From the NCBI GenBank assembly GCA_902495595.1, contig CABUXV010000005.1, positions 1 to 64,000 on the forward strand: 64,000 nucleotides of DNA, written 5' to 3'. A program made the translations under genes and the position numbers. This document shows, piece by piece, positions 1-8,474 of this stretch. The DNA comes from an uncultured Eubacterium sp. GTDB lineage: Bacteria > Bacillota > Clostridia > Peptostreptococcales > Anaerovoracaceae. The notes beneath the pieces are model-generated. The model saw only the letters and a list, made by a program, of their open reading frames with translations. It was not told the origin of the DNA and did no database searches. The stretch's first letter is position 1, and every line of letters begins with the position of its first letter.

Positions 1-226
1 CTCCGCCTCTTAAATCTTTTATTAACTTTTTTATTCATCTGGTCTTCCTATGCCGTCTCATGCAAACTGCAAATCCGGCGCAAGCCTAAGACAAGCCTGC
101 TCCAAACAGCACGAAAGCCCGCCATTAACGAAAATGCGCGGGCTTCTGTGCGTTATATAAATCCGAATTGAACTGTTCTGATATCAGGCTTTATTATTTA
201 CTGCAATATATGCCTGATTTCTGTCA
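1..226. other. Non-coding edge region with one GC-rich hairpin
   Basis: I see no gene here. Positions 115-145 hold an inverted repeat (AAAGCCCGCCATT against AATGCGCGGGCTT, one bulge) that could fold as a stem-loop downstream of the minus-strand tatD gene. It lacks a clear T tract, so calling it a terminator would be weak. A second short repeat (ATCAGGC/GCCTGAT) lies at about 183-219. Confidence 0.4.
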
Positions 227-1084
227 TTACTTTATCCCATAGAATCTCATTGCATTTTCCTTCGTCTTAATTGCTACGTCTTCAAATGTCATATTTTTTA
301 TTGACCCAACTTTCCTTGCCGTATACTCAACCATAAGAGGAGTATTTCGCTTGCCTCTGAAAGGCTCAGGAGTAAGATAAGGAGAGTCAGTCTCTACAAG
401 GAGAAAATCTATCGGTATCTCTTCGACTACAGCTACAGTCTTTTTATTGTTCTTATACGTTACCGGTCCTGCTATGGATATGGTTCCTCCCAGCTTTACG
501 TACTGTCTCGCCAGCTCCATGCTGCCCGAAAAGCAGTGGAGAAGAACCCTCGCATCATCGCAAAGCTTATCTCCTCCCCCATGGTCCTTTACGTACGACG
601 TGCTGTCGAACCGTTTAGGAAACCAGCTCTTCCGCTCATCAGAAAAAGCGCCTTCCTCTTTGAGAATATCCATGACTTCCTGGTCAGCTTCTCTGGAATG
701 AATCACGATAGGCATCTTCAGTTCATTTGCCAGCTGTATCTGCTTTCTGAACCATTGTCTCTGGATATCCCGCGGCGAATAATCATAGTGAAAATCCAGT
801 CCTATTTCTCCTATTGCTACTGCTTTTTTCTTGCGTGCAAGTCCTTTTATCATGGCAAGCTGCATATCATCCATATCTTTTGTATCATGCGGATGACACC
901 CTACGGCTGCGTAACACCATGAATACTTTGATGCATGGTCAACCGCAAGCTTTGAGCTTTCCAAATCAAATCCTATATCCATTACATAATCAAGAGCAGA
1001 CTTTTCTATCGCTTCCGCAACGGCCTCCCTTGCCTCATCGGACATATCTTTATTGTTTATATGAGCGTGTGAATCAAACAGCAT
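227..1084 (-). CDS. tatD: TatD family metal-dependent DNase
   Basis: Predicted TatD-family hydrolase, a TIM-barrel metal-dependent nuclease acting in DNA or RNA turnover. The 285-residue length is normal with about 20 extra residues mid-protein. Visible metal-binding motifs are the N-terminal HAH pair (SHAH, residues 5-8), the glutamate in AIGEIGLDF, the histidines in IVIHSREA and LLHCFSG, and the aspartate in ETDSPYL. The start is supported by an AAGGAAAGGG Shine-Dalgarno before the ATG. It follows metG on the same strand with a 53-bp gap; metG-tatD pairs are common in Firmicutes, so co-transcription is likely. The exact substrate cannot be read from sequence. Confidence 0.93.
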   Translation of the reverse strand: MLFDSHAHINNKDMSDEAREAVAEAIEKSALDYVMDIGFDLESSKLAVDHASKYSWCYAAVGCHPHDTKDMDDMQLAMIKGLARKKKAVAIGEIGLDFHYDYSPRDIQRQWFRKQIQLANELKMPIVIHSREADQEVMDILKEEGAFSDERKSWFPKRFDSTSYVKDHGGGDKLCDDARVLLHCFSGSMELARQYVKLGGTISIAGPVTYKNNKKTVAVVEEIPIDFLLVETDSPYLTPEPFRGKRNTPLMVEYTARKVGSIKNMTFEDVAIKTKENAMRFYGIK

Positions 1085-1137
1085 ATCTCTGTCCCTTTCC
1101 TTACTCTTTTCTGCTTTCTGCGCTTTTCTTTTATTGC

Positions 1138-3075
1138 CTACATTACCGGATTTCCGTCTTCTGCATCGGTTCCTACAAATTCCATTGTTTTTCTGCCGTC
1201 GGCAATATTATCTGCAAACATAATCATTCCCTTTGATTCCAGCCCTCTGAGTTTTCTAGGCTTGAGGTTTGCAACCACTATAACTTTTCTTCCTACGCAT
1301 TCTTCCGGTTTGAAACATTCGGCCACACCTGAAATTATCTGTCTCTTTTCCGTTCCCATCTTCACCTGAAAAACCAAAAGTTTATCAGCCTTAGGATGTT
1401 TCTCCGCTGACAGTATTGTCCCTACTCTGAAATCTATCTTATCAAAATCGTCAAACTCTATTGCAGGCTTAAGCTCCAGAGGGATGTTCTCGTCACCGCC
1501 TTTTTCACCTTTCATTGCCTCCAGCTCTTCCAGTTCTTTTTCTATGTCGAGTCTAGGGAATATAGGTTCGCCTTTCTTTACCTGTTCCCCGTTCATCATT
1601 TCAAATTTGAAAGCATCTTCCCATTCCACGTCGGCATACCACAGTCCCAGCTGCTTTCTTATAGCATCGGAAGTGGTGTGCATAAATGGATGAATGAGTA
1701 TGGAAACTATTCTCAAGGTCTCCGCCAGGTTGTGAAGTACGCTGTCAAGTCTCGGTTTCTGCTCCTCGTCCTTTGCGAGAACCCAAGGCATAGTCTCATC
1801 TATATATTTATTGGCTCTTCTTACTACAGTCCATATATCTTCCAGCGCCATATTGAAAGCGAATTTATCCATGTTCGCTTCAACCTTTGACGCTGCGCCA
1901 ACCGCAATGGTTTTAAGGTCTTCGTCAAACTCGTCCCTTTCATCGGTAAGCGCAGGAACAATTCCTCCGTTATACTTTTCTATCATGGAAACTGTTCTTG
2001 ACACCAGATTTCCAAGGTCGTTTGCCAAGTCGTAGTTCATTCTCCTGAGCATTACTTCATTGGTGAATACACCGTCCTGTCCGAAAGTATATTCTCTTAA
2101 AAGAAAATACTTAAGCGCATCTATTCCATATCTTTCTATAAGCTTAACAGGGTCCACCACATTGCCCTTTGACTTTGACATCTTTCCGCCTTCAAGCAGC
2201 AACCATCCGTGACCCAAAACCTGCTTAGGCAGAGGCAGCTGCATGGACATGAGCATAGCCGGCCATATAACGGTATGGAATCTGACGATTTCCTTTCCCA
2301 CAAGATGCACATTTACAGGCCAGTACTTCTCGTAAAGCTCAGGCTCATCAGGATATCCCAAAGCTGTTATATAGTTTGTAAGCGCATCCAGCCAAACATA
2401 TATGACATGCTTATCGTCAATAGGCACAGGTATTCCCCAGTCAAAAGTAGACCTGGAAATACATAAATCTTCAAGACCTTGTTTAACAAAAGCTATCATC
2501 TCGTTTCTTCTCGTATCAGGCTGAAGAAAATCAGGATTGTTTTCAAAGAGTTCCAAAAGTTTATCCTGATATTTGGAAAGCCTAAAAAAGTATGCTTCCT
2601 CCTTGGCTTTTTCCACCGGTCTTCCGCAGTCGGGGCACTTACCGTCCACCAGCTGGCTTTCCGTCCAGAAAGATTCGCATGGAGTGCAGTACATTCCTTC
2701 GTACTCGCCTTTGTATATGTCGCCTTTTTCATAAAGCTGCATAAATATCTGCTGAACCCTTTTCACATGCCTTGGTTCGGTAGTCCTTATAAAATCATCA
2801 TAGGAAATCTCCATGGTTTTCCACAGGTCTTTTATTCCCGCCACTACTCCGTCCACGTATTCCTGAGGAGTAACGCCTTTTTCCTCTGCTATATCCTGTA
2901 TTTTCTGTCCGTGTTCATCCGTACCTGTTAAAAATCTCACGTCATACCCTGACAAACGTTTGAATCTCGCCATAGCGTCCGCCATAACAGTGCAGTAGGT
3001 ATGTCCTATATGAAGGTTTGAACTCGGATAATAAATCGGTGTTGTAATGTAATATTTGCCTTTAGATTCTGCCAT
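1138..3075 (-). CDS. metG: Methionyl-tRNA synthetase
   Basis: Charges tRNA-Met with methionine in the cytoplasm. Class I synthetase signatures are present: HIGH at residues 22-25 and KMSKS near residue 300. A four-cysteine zinc knuckle (CTPC...CPDC) lies near residues 127-147. The anticodon-binding helical domain follows, and the last ~110 residues form an EMAP/Trbp111-type tRNA-binding domain (FDKIDFRVGTI, VVANLKPRKL), typical of dimeric bacterial MetG. The 645-residue length is normal. No T-box or SAM riboswitch is visible in the leader. It is first in a probable metG-tatD unit. Confidence 0.97.
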   Translation of the reverse strand: MAESKGKYYITTPIYYPSSNLHIGHTYCTVMADAMARFKRLSGYDVRFLTGTDEHGQKIQDIAEEKGVTPQEYVDGVVAGIKDLWKTMEISYDDFIRTTEPRHVKRVQQIFMQLYEKGDIYKGEYEGMYCTPCESFWTESQLVDGKCPDCGRPVEKAKEEAYFFRLSKYQDKLLELFENNPDFLQPDTRRNEMIAFVKQGLEDLCISRSTFDWGIPVPIDDKHVIYVWLDALTNYITALGYPDEPELYEKYWPVNVHLVGKEIVRFHTVIWPAMLMSMQLPLPKQVLGHGWLLLEGGKMSKSKGNVVDPVKLIERYGIDALKYFLLREYTFGQDGVFTNEVMLRRMNYDLANDLGNLVSRTVSMIEKYNGGIVPALTDERDEFDEDLKTIAVGAASKVEANMDKFAFNMALEDIWTVVRRANKYIDETMPWVLAKDEEQKPRLDSVLHNLAETLRIVSILIHPFMHTTSDAIRKQLGLWYADVEWEDAFKFEMMNGEQVKKGEPIFPRLDIEKELEELEAMKGEKGGDENIPLELKPAIEFDDFDKIDFRVGTILSAEKHPKADKLLVFQVKMGTEKRQIISGVAECFKPEECVGRKVIVVANLKPRKLRGLESKGMIMFADNIADGRKTMEFVGTDAEDGNPVM

Positions 3076-3223
3076 TTTATCTCATCATTCCTTTCATCTC
3101 TGCCGCAGATGAGCGGCAGTAAATAACAGTAAATATCTGTTAGGATAACATTATTTTAAATATCAGTCAACGGACCTCATAAAAAGGGAGCCGCCTCGCT
3201 TCGGCTGACGCTTTGGATAAAGA

Positions 3224-3311
3224 GCGGCGGCCTGTCTCGCTTCTGCTTAAGGTTAAACAAAAAGCGACGGCCTGTCTCGCTTCTTATGAAATTCTAAACA
3301 AAAAGCGACGG
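3224..3311. repeat. 40/41-bp direct repeats running into the 3' end of a gene
   Basis: Two adjacent units of 40 and 41 bp begin at 3224 and 3264, each starting GCGRCGGCCTGTCTCGCTTCT and ending with an AAACAAA stretch. A third, truncated unit starts at 3305 (GCGACGGCTC). This third unit overlaps the last codons of the flavodoxin-ferredoxin gene ending at 3294. A degenerate related stretch sits at about 3190-3215. The repeats look like slippage duplications, and no hairpin or coding role is evident. Confidence 0.7.
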
Positions 3312-4208
3312 CTCTTTTCTTTCGCTGTACTGGATTTCCAGTTCTTCCTTGTGATAAAGATATCCCGGGTCGTCAAAATACAATGCTTTCTCAGGACACT
3401 TTTTCACACAGCCGCAGCACTTTATACATATGCCGTCCACAACTCCGGGATTTTCCGGCTTTATGGAATCCATTGGACAAATCTCTGCGCATATACCGCA
3501 TTTGCTGCATTTATCCGCATCAAGTTTCGGGGTCACTTTTAAAATATTGATATGATTGCCTTTTCTGTCCTGTGGTTTGTAATAAGGTCTTACAGGCTCC
3601 TGCCCTTCAACTTCTATATGCGCTATTGAGCTTACTTTCTCGTCCATTTCATCCGGATTTCCCTCTGATGCAGATATTGCATCAATCAGTTTTACCGCAA
3701 TTTTTTCTGCAAATTCATAGATAATATTCATGTCTTTATTATCAGGTCTTCCCGCAGCCAGCTTGTATGAGAAAGAGTGTTCACCTATAAATGCTCCTGC
3801 TGCAACCGCTCTGAACCCCTGCTTTTCCAGAATATTACGCAGTTCAATAAGAGCATCGTCAAAATTTCTGTTCCCATACAAAACTATAGGAATGGCAACC
3901 GCTCCATTCCCCTGTAAAGTATCAAGAAATTTAAGAAGTACATTTGGCACTCTGCCTGCGATTACAGGAGTTCCAAACACAACTATATCATTTTTGCAAA
4001 ATGAATATTCCTTACTTCTCGCTTGCTTGGGCGTAAAATTTATATTTTCAGCTTTAACATAATTTACCGCATCGTCAGTCTCTCCGCTAACGCCTGTTTT
4101 ATGCTCTGTTTCGTCCATCAGCTGCCACAGCTTATAAGCTATTGCGGAGGTAACTTTAGCAGTGGTTCCGGTGCCGCTGAAATACATAGCCCTTATTCTG
4201 ATTTCCAT
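3294..4208 (-). CDS. EFR1-type flavodoxin-ferredoxin fusion protein
   Basis: Predicted electron-transfer protein of the EFR1 type. The N-terminal ~170 residues resemble flavodoxin, with a FMN-phosphate loop FSGTGTTAK near residue 10 and a VVFGTPVIAGRVP segment. The C-terminal part carries two 4Fe-4S motifs, CSKCGICAEICP and CIKCCGCVKKCP. The start has a good AGGAGA site. The redox partner is unknown. The coding 3' end runs into a 40-bp repeat, so the last residues (EPSLFV) may be repeat-derived. It follows a cytidylate-kinase-like gene by 21 bp and is probably co-transcribed with it. Confidence 0.87.
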   Translation of the reverse strand: MEIRIRAMYFSGTGTTAKVTSAIAYKLWQLMDETEHKTGVSGETDDAVNYVKAENINFTPKQARSKEYSFCKNDIVVFGTPVIAGRVPNVLLKFLDTLQGNGAVAIPIVLYGNRNFDDALIELRNILEKQGFRAVAAGAFIGEHSFSYKLAAGRPDNKDMNIIYEFAEKIAVKLIDAISASEGNPDEMDEKVSSIAHIEVEGQEPVRPYYKPQDRKGNHINILKVTPKLDADKCSKCGICAEICPMDSIKPENPGVVDGICIKCCGCVKKCPEKALYFDDPGYLYHKEELEIQYSERKEPSLFV

Positions 4209-4229
4209 TTAAATTCTCCTGCTGATTTC

Positions 4230-4856
4230 CTATGCCTGACTGAATCGTCTGACTTCTGTATAACGTATTATCAGATCCACTATATCTTCGATTTCTATAT
4301 ACCCACTGTCTATGGAAAGGCTGTAGTTCACATGTTCTCCCCATTTTCTGCCTGTGTGATATGAGTAATAGTTTGCCCTGGCTTTGTCTGTATCTTTCAT
4401 CATTTTTTTAACTTCATCCGCCGGCACACCGTATTCTTCGACAGCGCGTTTTATCTTATCTTTTTCTTCTGCATATATGAAAACATGCGTTGCTTCAGGA
4501 AGTCCCCTCAGGATATAATCCGAGCATCTGCCGACTATAACACATGAGCCTTCTTCTGCGATTCCTCTTATCGTATCAAACTGAGCCAAAAAGAATCTCT
4601 CGTTCAGAGAAAGACTCTCCGGTCCGTTTTCCCTCGTTCCCATTGCCGAAGCCAGACTATATAAAAAGCTGTTCTTTGCTTTCATTTCCGCATCTTCAAT
4701 CATATCTTTGCTGAATCCTGATTCTTCTGCAATCCTGTCCAGCAACTGCTTATCGTAGTACGGTACATTTAATTTCTCGGCTAAACGCTTACCTATCAAT
4801 CTTCCTCCGCTACCAAATTCCCTGCTTATGGTTATTATTTTTTTATCTGTACTCAT
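4230..4856 (-). CDS. Cytidylate kinase-like family protein
   Basis: Resembles the cytidylate-kinase-2 family: a P-loop-like ISREFGSGGRLIGKRLAEKL near residues 10-29, a YYDKQLLDRIAEESG segment and a VIVGRCSDYIL segment. True CMP kinase (Cmk) is usually about 220 residues with a different nucleotide-monophosphate domain. This family is common in Clostridia and its substrate is not established, so I leave the symbol empty. The start is backed by AAGGAGG in the correct position. It is the first gene of a unit that continues into the flavodoxin-ferredoxin gene. Confidence 0.85.
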   Translation of the reverse strand: MSTDKKIITISREFGSGGRLIGKRLAEKLNVPYYDKQLLDRIAEESGFSKDMIEDAEMKAKNSFLYSLASAMGTRENGPESLSLNERFFLAQFDTIRGIAEEGSCVIVGRCSDYILRGLPEATHVFIYAEEKDKIKRAVEEYGVPADEVKKMMKDTDKARANYYSYHTGRKWGEHVNYSLSIDSGYIEIEDIVDLIIRYTEVRRFSQA

Positions 4857-5013
4857 ACTTCCGCCTCCTTAAGGATTTATATATAAAAATATATACTATT
4901 TTATTTCATTATATCATATTACAAATTTTCTTATAATTAAATTTATAAATAATAAAGAAAATGATTAAAAAAATATCTCAGATAATAGCTGCCACTGAGC
5001 GCTTGTCAAAAGC

Positions 5014-5274
5014 AAATTCTGAAAAAGCGATGTTTTTATCCTCGATTTTCAGAATTTTTTATTTTATGTAAACCTTGTGTTCCCAACAAAGAACAAATTA
5101 ATTAGTTTGAACCATGAAATATCAGCATATAAATCATAAAAATTTTTATTTAATATGATTTTATCAAATATATTTCGTATCTTTATTTAATACATGGTAT
5201 TTTAATAGCTGTTTTCTGAAAATCCCAGTTTAAAAAAGACATTTTTCAGAAAAAATTTGTTTACATAAAACTTT
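5014..5274 (-). repeat. Dispersed structured element, copy A
   Basis: A ~260-bp non-coding element. On the minus strand it begins with AAAGTTTTATGTAAAC (5274-5259), continues with a hairpin whose arms are TTTTCTGAAAA/TTTTCAGAAAA (5253-5212), an AT-rich core, an ACTAATT...TTTGTTC block, GTTTACATAAAA (5073-5062) and a second hairpin with arms ATTCTGAAAA/TTTTCAGAAT (5055-5016). The same parts occur in the same order in copy B at 25401-25649 on the plus strand. Stems are conserved while the loops differ. It is not a known family that I recognise. Confidence 0.7.
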
Positions 5275-5353
5275 TAGCCGTCAAAAGCCGGATTATGACA
5301 ATAGAGCGGATAAACAAATCATTTCATTTTAAGATAAACACCTTGTTACAATC

Positions 5354-5430
5354 AAAAAATTAAAAAAGATGCAGTTCTCTGGAAAACACTTTTAAATCAA
5401 AAGTTATTTTCTAAAGCCATCCGCATCTTT
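5354..5430 (-). terminator. Terminator of the purine operon
   Basis: On the minus strand, downstream of purD: an AAAGATGC/GCATCTTT stem (5423-5430 with 5365-5372) encloses a second inner repeat built from AAAA/TTTT blocks. It is followed by a T-rich tract TTTTTTAATTTTTT. It fits an intrinsic terminator for the pur operon, although the loop is unusually long. Confidence 0.6.
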
Positions 5431-5564
5431 CATATTATTTCAGCATTGTTTTTACACTTAGTCAATGTTTAAATTTAGCCGAAAATTTTTCACCATAAGC
5501 TTTTCATGGGGTTATATACCAATTGCCTAATTTCCTCATTTGAAGCATCTGTATTTATAAACAG

Positions 5565-6890
5565 CTATATTTTCTGTTTTCTGTTTATAAGTCCTATATC
5601 TTTTCTGTACTGGATACCGTCAAATTTAATTTTTCCGGCATTGGCATACGCTTTCGCCCGCGCTTGCTCATGGGTTTTCCCTAGGGCTGTTACGCCCAGT
5701 ACACGTCCTCCTGATGTGACTATAGCGTTATCTTTAATTTCGCAGCTTTCGTCACATGATGCACATTTGCTTCCTGTAGGCATCTCTGCCATCTTTGTTC
5801 CTGCATGAAAAACGATAACATCTTCATCTACATCGGCAAGACCTGTTATCAGCTTACCCTTTTCATAGCTTCCCGGATATCCTCCCGAAGCCAAAACGAC
5901 GCATACAGCCTTATCGTCTTTCCACTTTATGTCCACATCTGCCAGTCTGTTTTCTGCAACCGCTTCAAATATATCGAAAAGGTCACTGTCCAGTCTGGCT
6001 AGCACGGACTGCGTTTCAGGGTCTCCGAATCTGTTGTTGAATTCAATTACCTTAGGTCCATCCTCAGAAAGCATGAGCCCTATAAAGAGAACGCCTTTAA
6101 AATCAAGACCGTCTTCCTTAAATCCTTTCAATGTAGGCTCCAGAATTCTTTCTTTTATCTGCTTTTCAACCTCATCATTAAATAGCAGGCTTGGCGAATA
6201 CGTTCCCATTCCGCCTGTATTGGGACCCTTATCATCATCGTATACACGCTTATAATCCTGAGCTGATTCCATAGGAATTATGGTGTTTTCATCCACAAAG
6301 CAGAGCATTGACGCTTCAACTCCTGTGAGAAATTCTTCTACCACAATTTTATCAGCTGCAGTCCCGAAGACTTTTTCTCCCATCATTTCCTCGATGGCCT
6401 TTTTCGCTTCGGCTTCATTCTCTGCAATCACAACGCCTTTGCCTGCTGCAAGTCCATCGGCTTTAAGCACCATTGGGTATCCGAAAATTCCAACGGATTT
6501 CATAAGTTCGTCTTTATCCGTGAATTCTCTGTATCCTGCCGTCGGAATATTGTGTTTATCCAAAAATGCCTTTGTAAATGATTTGCTCGCTTCAAGCCGG
6601 GAGCATTTTTTGTTGGGGCCGAAAGTCTTTATTCCACGCTCTTCCAACCTGTCAACAATACCCATGGCAAGCGGAACTTCCGGACCTATAACCGCCAAAT
6701 CTATATTTTCGCAGGTCGCAAAATCACAAATTCCATCTATATCCTCAGCTCCTATGTTCACACACTCTGCTAAACCGGCTATCCCTGCATTTCCGGGAGC
6801 GCAGAAAATTTTATCCACCTTGCTGCTCTGCGCCAGCTTCCAGCATATCGCATGCTCTCTTCCGCCGCTTCCTACTACCAATACTTTCAT
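5565..6890 (-). CDS. purD: Phosphoribosylamine--glycine ligase (GAR synthetase)
   Basis: Catalyses ATP-dependent joining of glycine to phosphoribosylamine, step 2 of de novo IMP synthesis. An ATP-grasp protein of 441 residues. It opens with the N-domain motif MKVLVVGSGGREHAI, then shows FGPNKKCSRLEASKSF, the ATP-grasp segment VLKADGLAAGKGVV, the glycine-rich GPNTGGMGTYSP and the metal-site motif EFNNRFGDPETQ. All core motifs are present. The C-terminus is a little longer than usual and lysine-rich. It is the last gene of the pur operon, 44 bp after purH, with a terminator downstream. Confidence 0.97.
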   Translation of the reverse strand: MKVLVVGSGGREHAICWKLAQSSKVDKIFCAPGNAGIAGLAECVNIGAEDIDGICDFATCENIDLAVIGPEVPLAMGIVDRLEERGIKTFGPNKKCSRLEASKSFTKAFLDKHNIPTAGYREFTDKDELMKSVGIFGYPMVLKADGLAAGKGVVIAENEAEAKKAIEEMMGEKVFGTAADKIVVEEFLTGVEASMLCFVDENTIIPMESAQDYKRVYDDDKGPNTGGMGTYSPSLLFNDEVEKQIKERILEPTLKGFKEDGLDFKGVLFIGLMLSEDGPKVIEFNNRFGDPETQSVLARLDSDLFDIFEAVAENRLADVDIKWKDDKAVCVVLASGGYPGSYEKGKLITGLADVDEDVIVFHAGTKMAEMPTGSKCASCDESCEIKDNAIVTSGGRVLGVTALGKTHEQARAKAYANAGKIKFDGIQYRKDIGLINRKQKI

Positions 6891-6934
6891 TTGACTACCT
6901 CCTGTCTGCCGGCATTAAGCGCCGCTTTCTGCAA

Positions 6935-8470
6935 CTAGTGTTTAAAGTGTCTCTCACCTGTAAACACCATAGCTATCCCCAGTTCATTTGCTTTGTCTAT
7001 GGATTCCTGGTCTCTGATGGAACCGCCCGGCTGTATTATAGCTGTTATTCCTGCTTTAGCTGCTGCCTCAACACAGTCGCTGAACGGGAAGAATGCATCC
7101 GATGCCAGCACTGCTCCCTCTAACGGTTTCTGAGCTTGTCTTATTGCATTCTCCGCAGCCCATATCCTGTTCATCTGTCCCGGTCCTATGCCTAAAGTAC
7201 CGTTGTCCTTCGCTATTACAATACCGTTTGACTTTATATGTTTTACGACTTTCATTGCCATCTTCATATCTGTCATTTCCGCTTCGGTAGGAGCTTTTTC
7301 AGTCACGACCTTTAAATTCTCCTCGTCATAAAGGGTATCATCCGAATCCTGTATAAGCAGTCCGCCGCTCACCTTCTTAATATCTATCTGACCTGCCGGA
7401 GCTTTCTTTTCGAGACCTGCGACAATCAAAAGTCTGATATTTTTTTTCTGAGTAAGTATATCAATAGCTTCCTTTGAAAATCCGGGAGCTATAACTATTT
7501 CGATGAAAATCTTATTGATTTCTTCTGCCGTAGCTTTATCTATCTGTCTGTTTGCCGCTACAATTCCTCCGAATATCGAAGTAGGGTCGCATTCGTAAGC
7601 TTTCATGTATGCCTCATGAATAGTTTCCCCGCAGCCTACTCCGCATGGATTTGCATGTTTTACTGCGACAACCGCAGGCTGCTCAAACTCTTTCAGAGCC
7701 ATAATTGCACCGTTGGTATCATTTATATTGTTAAAGGAAAGTTCCTTTCCGTGAATCTGCTGAGCTGTTGCAAGAGAACCTTCAAATGGCTGAATTTCCT
7801 TGTAGTACGTCGCTTTCTGATGTGGATTTTCTCCGTATCTTAGGTCCTGAAGCTTTTCAAAGGTAAGAGTGACATTATCGGGAAGAGGCGCATTTATCTG
7901 TTCTCTCAGATACTGGGAAATCATGGCGTCATATGCTGCCGTATGCTGGAATACCTTGAGCGCCAATCTGTATTTTGTATCGTATGAAACCTTTCCCTCT
8001 GCTTTCAACTCTTCCACTACAGCTGTGTAGTCAGAAGGGTCGCATATTACTACTACATCTTTGTGATTCTTGGCAGCTGAACGCAGCATTGTAGGTCCGC
8101 CTATATCGATGTTTTCTATTGCTTCGGCTAAAGTCACATCCGGTTTCATGATTGTTTCTTTAAAAGGATAGAGGTTTATTGCAACTATATCTATGGTTTC
8201 TATTCCCAGATCTTCAATCTGTTTCATGTGTTCAGGCTTGTCTCTCATTGCAAGAATTCCTCCATGCACAGCAGGGTGCAGAGTTTTCACTCTTCCGTCG
8301 AGACACTCCGGAAAACCTGTAACGTCGCTGATTCCCGTAACTTTTATACCGCTTTCCTCGAGTTTCTTATGGGTACCTCCTGTCGAAATAACCTGAACTC
8401 CAAGGGCTTCAAGTTCCTTTGCAAATTCCACTACACCATTTTTGTCCGACACACTTATTAATGCTCTCAT
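6935..8470 (-). CDS. purH: Bifunctional AICAR transformylase / IMP cyclohydrolase
   Basis: Catalyses the last two steps of IMP synthesis: formylation of AICAR with 10-formyl-THF, then ring closure. I place the start at MRALISVSDKNGVVEFA, because a GGAAAGGA site lies just upstream and homologues begin here. The reading frame is open further upstream, but that would overlap the preceding gene. The N-terminal cyclohydrolase domain shows STGGTHKKLEESGI and GRVKTLHPAVHGGIL. The transformylase domain shows LRYGENPHQKA and VKHANPCGVG. The length of 511 residues is normal. It follows the purF-like gene by 4 bp. Confidence 0.97.
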   Translation of the reverse strand: MRALISVSDKNGVVEFAKELEALGVQVISTGGTHKKLEESGIKVTGISDVTGFPECLDGRVKTLHPAVHGGILAMRDKPEHMKQIEDLGIETIDIVAINLYPFKETIMKPDVTLAEAIENIDIGGPTMLRSAAKNHKDVVVICDPSDYTAVVEELKAEGKVSYDTKYRLALKVFQHTAAYDAMISQYLREQINAPLPDNVTLTFEKLQDLRYGENPHQKATYYKEIQPFEGSLATAQQIHGKELSFNNINDTNGAIMALKEFEQPAVVAVKHANPCGVGCGETIHEAYMKAYECDPTSIFGGIVAANRQIDKATAEEINKIFIEIVIAPGFSKEAIDILTQKKNIRLLIVAGLEKKAPAGQIDIKKVSGGLLIQDSDDTLYDEENLKVVTEKAPTEAEMTDMKMAMKVVKHIKSNGIVIAKDNGTLGIGPGQMNRIWAAENAIRQAQKPLEGAVLASDAFFPFSDCVEAAAKAGITAIIQPGGSIRDQESIDKANELGIAMVFTGERHFKH

Positions 8471-8474
8471 TTCA

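Larger units (their letters stand above)
4857..5564. other. 708-bp non-coding region with structured repeat element
   Basis: No convincing gene. The stretch is very AT-rich, with a leader for the cytidylate-kinase-like gene at the left. The centre holds copy A of a dispersed structured element (5014-5274), described separately. The right holds the purine-operon terminator (5354-5430). The bases between 5435 and 5564 show nothing I recognise. Confidence 0.6.

Noticed and set aside
1..226. Terminator of tatD at 115-145
   Set aside because: The hairpin is real, but the missing T tract prevents a firm terminator call.
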